Of a stretch of DNA of 64,000 nucleotides, positions 1 through 13,960 are shown piece by piece. This stretch comes from Cristatella mucedo (lineage: Eukaryota > Bryozoa > Phylactolaemata > Cristatellidae). Under the pieces are notes generated by a model. That model worked only from the letters and a program-made list of their open reading frames with translations. It was not told the DNA's origin and ran no database searches. The number at the start of each line of letters is the position of its first letter. The stretch's first letter is position 1. Location of the stretch: positions 496,001 through 560,000 of the forward strand of contig WPIO01000053.1 of assembly GCA_009760855.2 (NCBI GenBank). Direction: 5' to 3'. The translations under genes and the position numbers were made by a program.

Positions 1-488
1 AGTCAGCCTCTACCAACCACCCTCTCATCCCCCTGAAAACTTGTCTGTGTCGACCGTAATGTTGCTCTTGAGTGGCCAGCCCAGACGTCCCTTCCTGTCA
101 GCCTTCCTCTACTGGCAGCTGAGGACTGCGAATCAGACTTGCATGCATCAATTGCCCGATAAATTACTGCAGTCACCGTGCGGTAGGACTACCAGCCGAG
201 GCCTCTACCTACTCGTGCTAGGCAAGGAACAAGGCTAACAAGGTTAACTAATGAGTCGCCACGCCCTATACCTGGCCCATTGCATTGTCTGGCCAGTCCA
301 TTTCCACACCCACCACAGCCATAGTCTAATTCTAAAACGGAAATGGGCTGCAAATTTAATGTGAGTCGCAAGACTTCTTCCACGCCCACTGCACTACCTC
401 GCCCCCTCTGGGCCGAGCATCTGCTGAGTGGAGGACAGTGGCAACCTGTAGGTGGGGGACAGCGAAGCCGTATGGTATATGCTTGGAA

Positions 489-536
489 CACTGTGAAAAT
501 AAATATGCACCACTGTGCATACTTATTTTCACAGTG
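489..536. repeat. Short fold-back (22-bp arms, 4-nt loop)
   Basis: The arm at 489-510 is the reverse complement of 515-536 with one mismatch, separated by four bases. The arms begin CACTGTGAAAATAA. No flanking target duplication is evident. Confidence 0.85.
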
Positions 537-598
537 CGATTTGATTACTCGAGTGCCAAGTTAGAACTAGAGTCTGCTATGTAGGAGTTCATTTAGTC

Positions 599-652
599 GG
601 TTACATTAAGTGACATTGAGTTACATTGAGTGACATTGAGTTACATTGAGTC
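599..652. repeat. 10-bp tandem repeat, about five units
   Basis: Units alternate between GTTACATTGA and GTGACATTGA, with one variant at the left end. This is a simple minisatellite with no coding signal. Confidence 0.8.
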
Positions 653-1310
653 GGTTCGCTCATCCATCGATGCTCTGGTCGATGGATAGATATCAGCTTG
701 CTCATTGATACTAGTACGAGTAAGAGAGGAATGAATCGAATGCTTTTAGACCTTTTTCCGACTCATGCTCATGCTCCCGGGGATCTACTTTGTCTCTCAC
801 CTTTTGCCAGTTACCTGTGCTGTCGCTCACCTGACCGAATGCTATCCAACCATTCTCGATCCCAATACCAGAGTCATGACTTTCATTTTATCTAGGCTGC
901 CACACGTGCCAAAAATGTATGCTGGGGCCAAGACCAGTACGACATGTAATGTAGGCAGGATAGGTCCGAAATAAATACAAAATTATAGTGACAAATCGCA
1001 GTGTTAATTCAACACGAACTCTGCGATTGTTCATCGAGTGGAATTAGTTCGTCATTGGCAGAGAGGCCACGCCATGGGAATAGGAAGCAGCCCATATGAA
1101 GGGGCTGAATTTTCGTAATCGAGAATGCTATGATACGTTCTACACAGTGATAGGTTCTGAAGCTTTCAAGATACATTTTTCTCCCTACTTTTGTTTGCTG
1201 CATTGTCAAATCTACTGACCTTGGGCGGAGTTTGAAAGTTCTCTTTAATAAATTTTGATTTCCGATTTTTTCGTGAACTCGGCCGAGTGTATATCTCTGA
1301 AATACCGTAA

Positions 1311-3898
<2,588 letters not shown>

Positions 3899-5439
3899 CA
3901 GCTTCGTTTCATTCCTTTTTCCCGTTTTGTACGGTTTTCGGTGCTCAGCCGCCGGCTTTGAAGACAGGATGCTTGTAAAGCAGCCATCTTCCTTGATGGA
4001 GTATTCTGCTGCGGTTCACGTGAATCATACTGACACCCGTTGCCCTGATAATTCCTGGCCTATCCTCTGTTTTCTCTCTACTTTGCCTACTTGTTCGCTT
4101 CGCGGGCGTTTGTAGTTGGGGCGGTCGCGGCACCCATCCTTGGTCCGCAGGGAGCAGCAGCAGTGCAGCGACTCGAGCTGTCACGTGGGAGCAGTCATAC
4201 TGCTCGAGCAGGGCAGATTTTGACTAATTCTTTACAGCAGCCAAGTCTCGTTCCTAGTCGCATGTCACGTGATCGACGGAATGGAGGTGTTGTAGGAGCA
4301 TTAAGGGGGCCTGGTTACTGTGAGCATTGCCCGACCAATTTAGTTCAACGTGACCTTCGTGACCTCCTACGGCATACATGTAGAAATAGGAATATACCAG
4401 ATGCTTCGGCGTGGACTGACTCTTTCCAGTGGAAGGCTTCAATTTGGAGCTCGTGTATTTTTTCGGAGAAAGAGGAAACGGAGTATCATTTCCCCGACGG
4501 AGGCTACCTAGGCGACCAGGCATTGTCACAGGAGGCAGCCCACTTGACGAGGTAGCTCTCAATTCAGAATGCTGGCTCCACCTAGGCGTGGCTAAATGTG
4601 GTCACGTGGTTGCTCGGCGACCCTGGCTAGTCCAACCAGTGGGTGTGCGATTTCCTCAGTAGCAGCCATTGCAACCGATTGCTTAACAGAAAATGGGATC
4701 GCTGACTGTGGGCGCACTGATGTCAGACACGTGATATGTTTTTCGACAATTTATGACGAGCTATAATTGCGATCCATGGCTATGTGAAATTTGATCACAA
4801 TTGCTGGCTGCTATTTTTTTAGTCCTACAGATTATCCCGGTACTGTGGCCTATTAGTAAACAGAATATCAGACCCATAAATCGGCTCGTGTCGCCGTAAT
4901 GCAATCTATTGTGGCTGAATTTCTTTACATCTCTGTCTGATTTTACGGCTGCAAAGCAATTTTTGTTGCTCGTCCGTTTCGCCATACATTGTGAACATGT
5001 TACGTCATACGATGTGAGCATGTTTCGCTGGGCTGGAAATTGCACGGTGCAATGCTTCCGAAATACGGTGCTGGTATAACTGCCTAAAGTGTGGCAATAT
5101 TACTTCAAACTGGTTAAGTAAAAGTAATTCATTAAGGCGATTTTTATTCTTGTGTGTCTCGTGAATAATCCGGCTTGGCACGTGTCAGCGACCGACTGTA
5201 ATTCGCATTGTCCCAGCTGTCTTGCTTGCACCCGAAGTACCAATGTCCTCGTGACTTAGAATTTCAAGGGCTAATTGCCGAGCAGTTGAATGCTGATTGC
5301 ACAACAGGCGGACGTGGGCCAATGTGTTGCCCGTAAGCTAAACGTGCCTGCTTGCGCTTGGCCATGGCTGACTAGGTGAAGGTCTGGGTGCCCCTTAACT
5401 GATTCCTGCCCACGGCTGTGATTCTCTTGATTCCTGCCC
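3899..5439. other. 3' flank of GFPT
   Basis: This region includes the GFPT 3' UTR, whose end cannot be placed because no AATAAA is visible. A 154-codon open frame at 4091-4555 (+) has no recognisable domain and no splice or conservation support, so I do not call it a gene. A GATTCCTGCCCACGG repeat occurs twice near 5400-5441. Confidence 0.5.
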
Positions 5440-5585
5440 ACGGGTCTAAGCCCAGGCGTAAAGTGTTCGCTCTTCTCGACCATCGCGGGTCCCGCAGTGG
5501 GTGATAATTTATTGCTGACTGCCAGCGGTGATAATGTCGGCCGGTAAAGCTCATCTGCCATTATGCAAATCAGCTAAGCCTTCGT
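5440..5585 (+). mobile_element. SINE-1 copy, diverged
   Basis: It shares GCTCTTCTCGACC, a decayed B box (GCGGGTCCCGCAGTGGGTGA), TTTATTGC and the CAAATCAGCTAA end with the other SINE-1 copies. Confidence 0.65.
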
Positions 5586-5989
5586 CTCTAACGCTCTTAT
5601 TGCAGACGATACCTTACCGCACACGCGGGTTGGATGCGTGGGTGTTAGTGTGAGCCTGCGTATTGGTGTATTCGTGCATATGTGGATGGATGTGGGGGGT
5701 TCACGAACCTATGCAGTAGCTGCAGTGACCAGGGTATAGGCAGAGGGAGGTCATGTATTTGTGATCTACTACATCAACAAAGCATCTCAGCATACTGAGC
5801 TGGTCAGACTCGGCGTTCACGGAGCGTTCACACGGAGCTCGAAGGGTTCAAAGCCGGACTGCTTTCGCTAATTTCAACACCACAGGCCTCTTTTTATTGG
5901 TGAGCGAATCGTATACTGCCGGTTTAGCAGGCTCGAGGAATTACAACAATCCACCGTAATTGATTCTAATTAGGGTACAGTCATCAGGA

Positions 5990-8100
5990 TATGGCTTTCC
6001 AAGCTCAAGTTTTAACTGACTGTTGTAGCGTACCTTTTATTATATGTACCCACAAAATATCACGCCATTGTGAGCTCACACATTAATGCAAATGGGCAGC
6101 AAATACGGAGGCCTGTACGCAATCGACTCTAGGCCACCTACAATGCAACACAAACCGGCTGCACAAAACTCCAACAAGTTTGGAATACAGAATCTACGCT
6201 CCATTCAAGTGTACCCATAGAATTCGCTCTATTTTGCTCACGTGCTATCATTAAGTCAGCTAAAATTAACCAGCAGCCGACGGAGCGAATACCACAATCC
6301 TCGGCATTGTACCGCAAAAGGAAATACATCCTGTGCGAAAGCTCTTTTCTTGACTGATTATTACAGCCCACTAAGTGGCAATTTCACTCACATAGTTTTA
6401 TTTGCATTAGCACTGGCTTTCTCGTGCAATGAGCTTCAGCCATGATAACCAAACAGGTATGGTGGCCAAACAGGTAAGGTGGCCAAACAAGTAAGCTGCT
6501 CGCTTGTCCCGACCAAGCTCTTCCCTTGGAATCCCGCAGTGGGTGATGTTTTATTGCCAACTGAAGTAGAAGTGGGGTTGGGATAGAGCTAAAGCTCTTC
6601 TGTTGTTCTCAAAATGAGGCTGTTAGATCAGCTAATATGTTTAATTATTTATTTAACCGACTGCAACAGCCGGGGTAAATACCAAAATTCACCACAGCCG
6701 CCGAAAAACTACTAGAAATAGACTGAGCAAAGCTCCCCTTTGTACTGAATATAAAAGCAAACTGCATTACGAGCATACCGAAGTACAGTCAAGAAACTGC
6801 ACATTCGTGGACACTGGAAATGAGCGGCGATCGCCGATATACAAATATCGTGAACAAATCGCGAAATCCGCTGTAATCCACTGCAAAGCATCCTCAAATC
6901 TTCAACGCGAAGCTCCAATTTACATTGCATATAAGACTAGACTCAGTTCAAAGTGCACCCACGAAGCTTTACACCGCTGCCCATGCGCATTGTGATGCAC
7001 TGCCATGCAATAGACTGCACTGGCCCAGGCTAATACTGCAATCCACAGCACTCAGCTGCAAAATGGCCCAAAATCGGTTTCCCGATGCTCAAATTTTGAA
7101 TACTTATTACAAATTAATCTGCTTAAAGGGCAAGCACGCCAGTTTAATCAATTTCGCTCGTGCAAACTCGGGCAATGCATGGCGTTCTACGGTAACGGCT
7201 CGGCTCGAAGCAGCAGTTCCCTGCAATCCACAGCAAATTGACCCCAAATTGGCTGCGGCAAGCTTCATTTTTCATGGCCTATAACATTTCATTGTGTTCG
7301 AAAAAAAATCTCAGAATTTTCAATCTACTATTTCCCGTTACTTGTAAATAATTCACGGCTATCGACAGGAATGGCTGGGTGCAATGCCATAATCAATGGC
7401 AAAACGACGAGAAATAAATTGGCTTCGCGAAGCTTCAATTCTCATTCCAAGTAACATCTCACTGCGCGTGAATTTGCTTTCAGCCCATTATGTGCGTTCT
7501 TGCTCGAGCAATGCCGAGCAATCGATGGCAATGACACCGGAAAATATGGCAATCGATTGGCAGCAAATCACCGTAAATTGACTGGGTCAAGCTCAAATTC
7601 TTTTCACTATCGTAGCGAGCTGTGCTTAAATTGAAACCACATCCCTTAAACCGATTGCTCACGTGCAATAGCAAGCAATTAATAGCAGTCGCAAGCAATG
7701 TCCTGGGCCAAAATCCCAGCCCAGAAATTGGTTGCACGAAGCTGCAATTGTCAATAAATGCAACATTTCAGTACACCCACAGTGAAACTGAGGCATTTCA
7801 AGCTGATTTGGTCGTTAAATGTCAGGAATGTAAAGCAAGAGAAAGCTATAATTGGGGCCAAAAGCGCAACCAATTTCAAATTGACTAAAAATTGGCAGTT
7901 TGAAGCAGCCATATCATGCCACATAACGTTCGTGGTGTGGGCACATACTTGTAACACATTTTGCACGTCGTGCAACTGGATTTTACTCAGCTTTGGCTAT
8001 AGATTATCGTACAATCACATAATGAAGAGTGATACATATCGGCCATAATGCGATTGATTTATCAATCCACCATTGTTTCAGCTTAGAGTTCAATTGGCCT
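5990..8100. repeat. Ancient diverged tandem array, monomer ~155-180 bp
   Basis: A landmark of the form (G)CGAAGCT(T/C)CAATTTT recurs near 6007, 6165, 6335, 6728, 6908, 7258, 7429, 7584, 7738 and 7905. Shared neighbours are GCAATCCACAGCAAATTG, TAACATTTCAC and 'CCAAAATC'. Spacing is about 155-180 bp or twice that, apart from one gap filled by a SINE. Units are strongly diverged and partly lost. Open frames across it are not conserved from unit to unit. It looks like a dead satellite. Confidence 0.55.
6470..6660 (+). mobile_element. SINE-1 copy inserted in the diverged tandem array
   Basis: The landmarks are CCCGCAGTGGGTGATGTTTT, AAAGCTCTTCTGTTGTTCTC and AATGAGGCTGTTAGATCAGCTA, followed by an ATTT-rich tail. 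The left edge touches a 17-bp repeat (AAACAGGTATGGTGGCC, about 2.5 units from 6451). Confidence 0.75.
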
Positions 8101-8459
8101 TTCCTTGAGGTTTGCACCGAGAATGCTTCTCAGTGCAAACAAGTCAACCCCCTCGCAGTAGGCACTATATTTGCTGGCCCAGGTTAAGCATATACATGAA
8201 CGAGAGGATGACGTAAATATCCACCCTCCAATTAAAGTGAGTTTTCACTTGTTCTCGTTCGTTGTCGGCTATGGAATCGCAGACGTCCACCATGGGATCT
8301 GAGCTCTATTAGTAAAAAAATGGCTACACCACACTTTGGATCATCATAACGCTAGCCATTACTGGTATCGACTACTAATCACAACTGGCGCTACTCGTAC
8401 GTGTATTTATTTCGTTCTCTTTCTTATTAAATGTGTGGTCAGTAAAAACTGGTGACAGA
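8101..8459. other. No feature seen
   Basis: Unremarkable sequence between the tandem array and a LINE-B fragment. No open frame or repeat could be supported. Confidence 0.5.
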
Positions 8460-8885
8460 GCAGCCGTCTTTGCTAGGTCCTCAATGAACAATACATTAGC
8501 AGTTCCATTCCTCTACTAAAGACTATTGGCAACAGAAACGTTTGCTCTGCAGGTCCTAGACTTTGGAACCAGCTTCCACCATACTTATGAAACGACATCT
8601 ACTTTCCTGCTGCCGACTGTTGCACCTCCTCTCCAGCCGTCCTGAGCTGCTACATTCATGCTACGTCAGTTTCCAGACCGCCTCCCTGACTCATCTATTC
8701 TTCTTCTCAGCTGCTTACTTTCTCACCGCTGCATGAGATGAAGCCTGTTGGCAACCACATGCATACCAAAATCCGCCTAAGCTTTGAGTGTGCAAGAGAA
8801 CACCTGTCTCCTGCGTAAAACACACACTTAGTCTCTGTGGTTTTGTGAAGTTGCAGACAGAATAGAATTGCACGGTATTACAGAT
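8460..8885 (+). mobile_element. LINE-B 3' end (RT C-terminus and 3' UTR)
   Basis: It matches the 3' end of the 25.5-29.0 kb element: GCAGTTCCATTCCTC, GGTCCTAGACTTTGGAACC, the RT C-terminal 'SRLWN' region, then GAGATGAAGCCTGTTGGC and the tail to about 8880. It is 5'-truncated and frame-broken. Confidence 0.75.
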
Positions 8886-9574
8886 CTCGTCGACCATATA
8901 CTTCCTGTGTGATGCCAAGCCCTGAATGGCAGACCAAATACAAATACAATGGTCAAATACATGGTACAAATACATGATCAGCCGCTAATAAGTCCGAAGG
9001 CTAATGCCAGCTCTGGCATACATGCCTTGCATGCTAGCTAGCTCGCAACTGAGAGGCTGAATTTGACTAGCAACCAACCAGTTGGGCTACAGTTGGGTTA
9101 TCGGGATCCGATGGTATAGAGCAAGCAACCGTTGAGTAAATGAGCGTATCTTTGCAGCACGACGAGGCATGCACCGCCTCCGAAGACCTGCCGAGGTGCA
9201 CGTGTTAAATGCGTGCTATCAATTCTAATCTTTGCATGATTGCCCAGCCGGGTTTTACGTTGCCGGGGTGATGATTTGCTCCGTACGAGACACTTTTATA
9301 TGACGCGTATAGCCTAGGATACGGTCTAGAGGCTGCGGCAACTTTGTACGGCTATTTAAAGGCCACTCCCACAGCTTCTGGCTGCTCTTCGCTAGGAAAG
9401 AATGTCGCACGGATCAAGGTCAACGGATTTATATCTACTACAGCAACATGGAGTTGACTTCAAGAAAGTCAGTCGGCTCTTTTCTTTGATCTTTGAGGCT
9501 TCGGGGAGCAAGCGAAAAGAAGAGAGAAAGAGCGAGCGAGCGAGCGTGGCAGCAGAGGCTGAGAGGCAGGGCGA
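8886..9574. other. No feature seen
   Basis: No repeat shared with the rest of the window and no supported open frame. Confidence 0.4.
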
Positions 9575-9600
9575 GCAGAGTGAGAGAGGGGAGAGGGGTG

Positions 9601-9656
<56 letters not shown>

Positions 9657-9680
9657 AAAGAGAGGGGAGTGCAAAGAGAT

Positions 9681-9711
<31 letters not shown>

Positions 9712-9730
9712 CAGAGACAGACAGAGACAG

Positions 9731-9773
<43 letters not shown>

Positions 9774-9789
9774 AGAGGGACGGAGAGAT

Positions 9790-9864
<75 letters not shown>

Positions 9865-9867
9865 GAG

Positions 9868-9915
<48 letters not shown>
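9575..9915. repeat. Purine-rich (GA)n compound microsatellite
   Basis: About 340 bp of GA/GACA/GATA repeats, purines on the + strand. The long Arg-Glu and Ser-Leu open frames across it are only translations of the repeat. Confidence 0.97.
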
Positions 9916-9916
<1 letters not shown>

Positions 9917-12271
9917 TTGGCTGAGATAAATCACAATAAAACGTGAACAAGTGCAGTTCGCATTCTCAGAGAGCCTCATTTATTTCTCAGCCAAGACCAC
10001 TCTCAGGTCTGACACAAGCATGTTAAAAGAATGGCAAACGTGTACTATCTGTTTTGAACAGATTCACGTCTTACAAGTTGCCCACGTGTCATGTCATGTG
10101 GATTGTTTGGTTCGTCGCATGGAATTTCCATGAGGTTTCAACGGGTGAACAACACTATTATCTAAGGTACTTTAAAAAATGCATGTCAATCAAGATTATC
10201 TACCCCGGTTAAATATGGCAACGTGATATGCAGTTGCTCATGAATATCTTGTACTTGAGCTTCAAAATGGAGCCATGAAGCCACGACGAGGGCTCCGACG
10301 AGGGGAACTCTACTTGAGGAACTTGAATAGTCCAATCTCAGCTAAATCGTTACATTGCCCGTCGTTAATTTGTGTCGTCACTGCATTCGGATGACCATGT
10401 CAATCTATGGAAGCCATCCGAGCCACCTCAGCACCAGTCAGCTTCTGAGGGAAGGCGGAAATACTCCTGCATCCGCCGTGGGCGGATTGAAATAGGCCCA
10501 GCCTCTACCAGGGGGGCGGAAAGCCAGCGGCTCGCTGTTAGCCTGTCGGTCGCGACGCTTTATCCCCAGTCTCGAATACTAGCATCTCTCTTTTCCCCTG
10601 ACCTTCAGACTTTCCTGCTGCAGCCACCGCGTCTTCGGCATGACGACTTCTGCCGCCGACAGCAGATCGACCACACGACGCTGCTGGCAAAGAACGCTCC
10701 GGAGCTCGCTGTAACCAGTAGCGACGCGACAACTTTCACATCCTGCAACAGGAAATTCGCGAATGATTAGCACTTGAGCAAGACCTAACTCGGGAATCGC
10801 ACTCTTTCGCAGCAGATCCTTTTGCAGGACCCTCAGTGGGGCAAACGCCTGGCAAGTGGCAGAGAAGTGCAGAGAAAGCCTCGCTTCTCAAGTCTCGCTC
10901 TCAAGCTGGGCGTAGCCGAGCGTAGACCAACACCTAATTTAAATCTCGCCACGGTCGTGCCTGCAGCTCGGGAGCACAGTAAGTCCGAAAGTCACTAGAC
11001 TGGGAGTTGTGTGCACCAGCTGCTTCTGCTATTGCAATTAGCGAAGCAGCTTGGGCCACTAATGTATGCCCCACTTGCAGCAGGTGGTTGGGCAACTGAC
11101 TCGGTGCACCATCCGGCTCTCGAGTTCAGCTTTCCAGGCTCTGTCAGAGTGCTGCAGCTTTCGAGCAGATGTACGGGCTCTCAAATTTTGATGGAATTTC
11201 ATCAAAAGATTAGGCACGTGCCTGAGCTCTTATGGATGCTGTAGTTTGATTTGTCGATTACCCATCGCCGACGGGACAAGCAATTACAGTGTAGCTAACC
11301 GAGTCCAACAACACTCTTGAAACGTCGAAGTGATCTACTGCCAGGTGGCCGCCAAAGCGACTGTCCAAAACGCGTACGCATCAACCATCAACCCCGTAGC
11401 GGCCGAAGTCACACAAGATGTAAGGATGTTGCCCGCCACAGCTGCACTCCCAATCTTCGGTGAGTCAGCCAGCTCGTATATGTATGCGTTGAGAAAATGA
11501 AGATTGAGTCTCGTTAAGTGCTCACGTCCGGCGGTCTCCATGAGACTTTCACAAGAACAGCTGCCGTAGGAGCGAAGCCACTGCTATACAACAACACTTC
11601 GCCCTGTATCCGGGCATCCACTCTGCATCACTCAAGTCTCAGCCAAAGGCGCCTGCTCCGAACTTTTCTGTGTGAGCTTTAGTGGCTTTCTTCAGTGGCC
11701 TTGGCCTTCTTCTTACCGTGAAAGCTTCCGGGCTGCATGTCAGTAACCGGTAGTCCTAGTAACCAGAGGGCATCTTTTTTTCTTATACTTTTTGCATGGT
11801 TTTCTAAGCATGATATTTGACTTACTTTCCCATGAAAGTCAAAGCCTTAAATCTGATTAAGTGCGTTTCCTAAGGTAAGTTGAATAGAGTCTGGGGTAGA
11901 GGTTTGGTGCTCTTAGGGCATTAAAACAAGTAAACGATCGAAATGTATATATATCATTAGTCAAGTATGGTGTGTTTTCCTAATCCCTCGTGCCTAAAGC
12001 CAACAGAAAATAGCGATTTTTACGTAAACGTTCGCTTGTGTCTTCGGGAAATGTTATTTTACAATTTTCTGGTTCTGTTGTTAGGCATGGTGCAAACTTC
12101 CGCTTAGCACTAAAACAACGCGTTGTGCCCTTACAAAAAATTTTTTTTGGTTAGGCGGACATGAAACTATAGCATACATCACAAAATGTATAAAGCTACG
12201 AAATTTAAAAGTAGTGGAGCCTTCAATGAGAAAAATTTTAGTTTATCTTATCCCGATTAGGAAAATAGCCA
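9916..12271. other. Unassigned 2.3 kb
   Basis: The longest open frame (10372-10770, +, 132 codons) has no recognisable domain. Two overlapping frames on the other strand at 10538-10773 are equally unsupported. The part to about 11.2 kb is more GC-rich than what follows. From about 11.7 kb the sequence is AT-rich with no signal. Confidence 0.4.
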
Positions 12272-12440
12272 TGTAATGTAGTGTATCTCCGTCTGTAACT
12301 CCACAAAGTCATAAAGACCGTGTGGGTGTTACGTAGGAGAGTTTTGTATAGCGAACTCAAAGCCTAAGTGGCTTTCGGTACGCATTCGGTAGCCAACAGA
12401 CTTCGTCTCACGTAGCAAAGAGTAAGTGGGAAGCATAAGC
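12272..12440 (-). mobile_element. LINE-B 3' tail
   Basis: The + strand reads ATCTCCGTCTGTAACTCCAC, CATAAAGACCGTGTGGGTG and CCAACAGACTTCGTCTCACG, which is the reverse complement of the LINE-B tail at 28860-29010. Confidence 0.85.
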
Positions 12441-12619
12441 CATATTTAACTTTAAAACAATAGCAATAATACATTTAAATAGCGCGCTCAGAGAATCGAA
12501 TCTCTTTCGAGGCACTTAACAGATGCTACTTAAAAAAGCATTACCCGATTATTGGTGGTAGCATCCGCAAGCAGCAGGCACAGAGTGATCAGGGATCCGC
12601 ACATGAAGGACGAATCACA

Positions 12620-12850
12620 AATACCCTGCAAAACTCTGCAGCTACGCTTGTCCCTCGTGAGCATCGAAGTTGCCACATCACACCACTTCTCGCCAACCTG
12701 CACTGGCTACCAGTCAAGCAACGGATCGACTTCAAGGTGTTGTCGCTCACTTTTAGGTCACTTCATTCTTTGGCTTCAGCCTATCTCTCAGATTTACTCT
12801 CCCACCAGGCCAAACATCGTACCACCCGCTTTTCGGAATCCAAGAGTTCA
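12620..12850 (+). mobile_element. LINE-A fragment, RT C-terminal region
   Basis: It encodes a broken version of 'CHITPLLANLHWLPVKQRIDFKV' (in pieces) and of 'HRTTRFSES', and stops abruptly at 12850. It forms the left half of an inverted pair with 12850-13255. Confidence 0.75.
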
Positions 12851-13255
12851 CCATTGAGAGCATAGGAACTAAAGGCACAGTTTCCAAAGGTTTTGAGGTT
12901 CGTATGAGGTCTGGCTACACAATTCGAGTAAAAGAAAGGCTGGTTAAACGTTTCTAGGCCTGGTGGGGAGTAGTTCTGTGTTATTGCGGACTCAGAGAAT
13001 GAAATACACCTAAACTTAAGTGACAAAACCTTGAAGTTGATGGCCTATTTGATTTGGAGCCAGTGCAGATTGGCGAGAAGTGGTGTGATGCGGCAACTTG
13101 GACGCTCACGATAGCCGAGCCTAGCTGCAGAGTTTTGCACCAACTGTAAGCACCTGAATGAACACTGATTTACAGGCTTGCAGACCAGCAAGTTGTGAGT
13201 TACAGAAGTCGGGATGGGATCACAAAAGCGACACAGCGAGTCACAGAAGTCGAGA
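12850..13255 (-). mobile_element. LINE-A fragment, inverted relative to its neighbour
   Basis: The minus strand reads LQLVQNSAARLGYRER, ITPLLANLHWL, INFKVLSLKF and 'LKTFGNCAFSSYA', the same RT C-terminal region as 12620-12850 in opposite orientation. The two are separately diverged. Confidence 0.75.
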
Positions 13256-13439
13256 CGCATATTCTATTGACATGTCATCACTAGGTTGTAAGCAGCCAGC
13301 AGTTGCACTTTGATACGTGCTGGGACAATTAATCAAGAAAAGAGTGAAACGTGATCCGGTAAAATGTCGCTTAAGATGAGGGCGGCCTACACAGCATACT
13401 TCGGCGTGTCTGCTAGGGATCAAGACAAGACAATGTAAG

Positions 13440-13508
13440 AAAGTGCCTAGAAAGAGATTTAGTTATCTGAGAGCGCTGTATCAAATGTATTACTATTATT
13501 ATTAAGCC
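13440..13508 (+). mobile_element. LINE-A-type 3' hairpin tail with (ATT)n
   Basis: AGTGCCTAGAAAGAGA...GAGAGCGCTG is followed by TTACTATTATTATTA. The sequence just upstream (13260-13435) does not match the LINE-A body, so this could be the tail of a short non-autonomous element. Confidence 0.6.
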
Positions 13509-13756
13509 CTGGACACTTCAGGTCACAAGCGAACGCTTCAAGAGCAATCTTGGACGTGAGCTGAACAATTTCTTTCTCAGTCGGCCAGATGAGCTGTGCT
13601 TTTGCAAACTACTGCTGGACTATTCGAGCCGATTGGAATGCAGCCACAGTGAATCGCCCAAGTGACCGGCTCTATTCATAGGCAGCTCATCCAGGAGCCT
13701 CAAAACCACGCTGCTTTACAGCAGAAAATAGTGCTCGTGGCTCGGTCAACAGAAAA

Positions 13757-13960
13757 TAGTCCACGTGACTCGGTCCACGTGACTCGGTCCACGCGACTCG
13801 GTCCAAGCGACTCGGTCCACGCGACTCGGTCCACGCGACTCGGTCCACGCGACTCGGTCCACGCGACTCGGTCCACGCGACTCGGTCCACGCGACTCGGT
13901 CCACGCGACTCGGTCCACGCGACTCGGTCCACGCGACTCGGTCCACGTGACTCGCTCCGC
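13757..13960. repeat. 14-bp minisatellite, about 14 units
   Basis: The unit is ACTCGGTCCACGCG. The first two units and the last one carry CACGTG instead of CACGCG, and one unit has AAGCG. Because 14 is not a multiple of 3, all frames repeat every 14 residues and stay open. The overlapping open frames at 13662-14009 (+) and 13687-13974 (-) are artefacts of this. Confidence 0.97.

Noticed and set aside
4091-4555. 154-codon open frame after GFPT
   Set aside because: No recognisable domain, composition like surrounding DNA, a comparable antisense frame, and no regulatory signal.
9392-9979. 195-codon Ser/Leu-rich and Arg/Glu-rich open frames
   Set aside because: They are translations of the GA/CT microsatellite. 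The same applies to frames at 43526-43795, 49118-49924 and 51434-51825.
13757-13960. CRISPR-like array
   Set aside because: Direct repeats without spacers in a eukaryotic context; it is a minisatellite.
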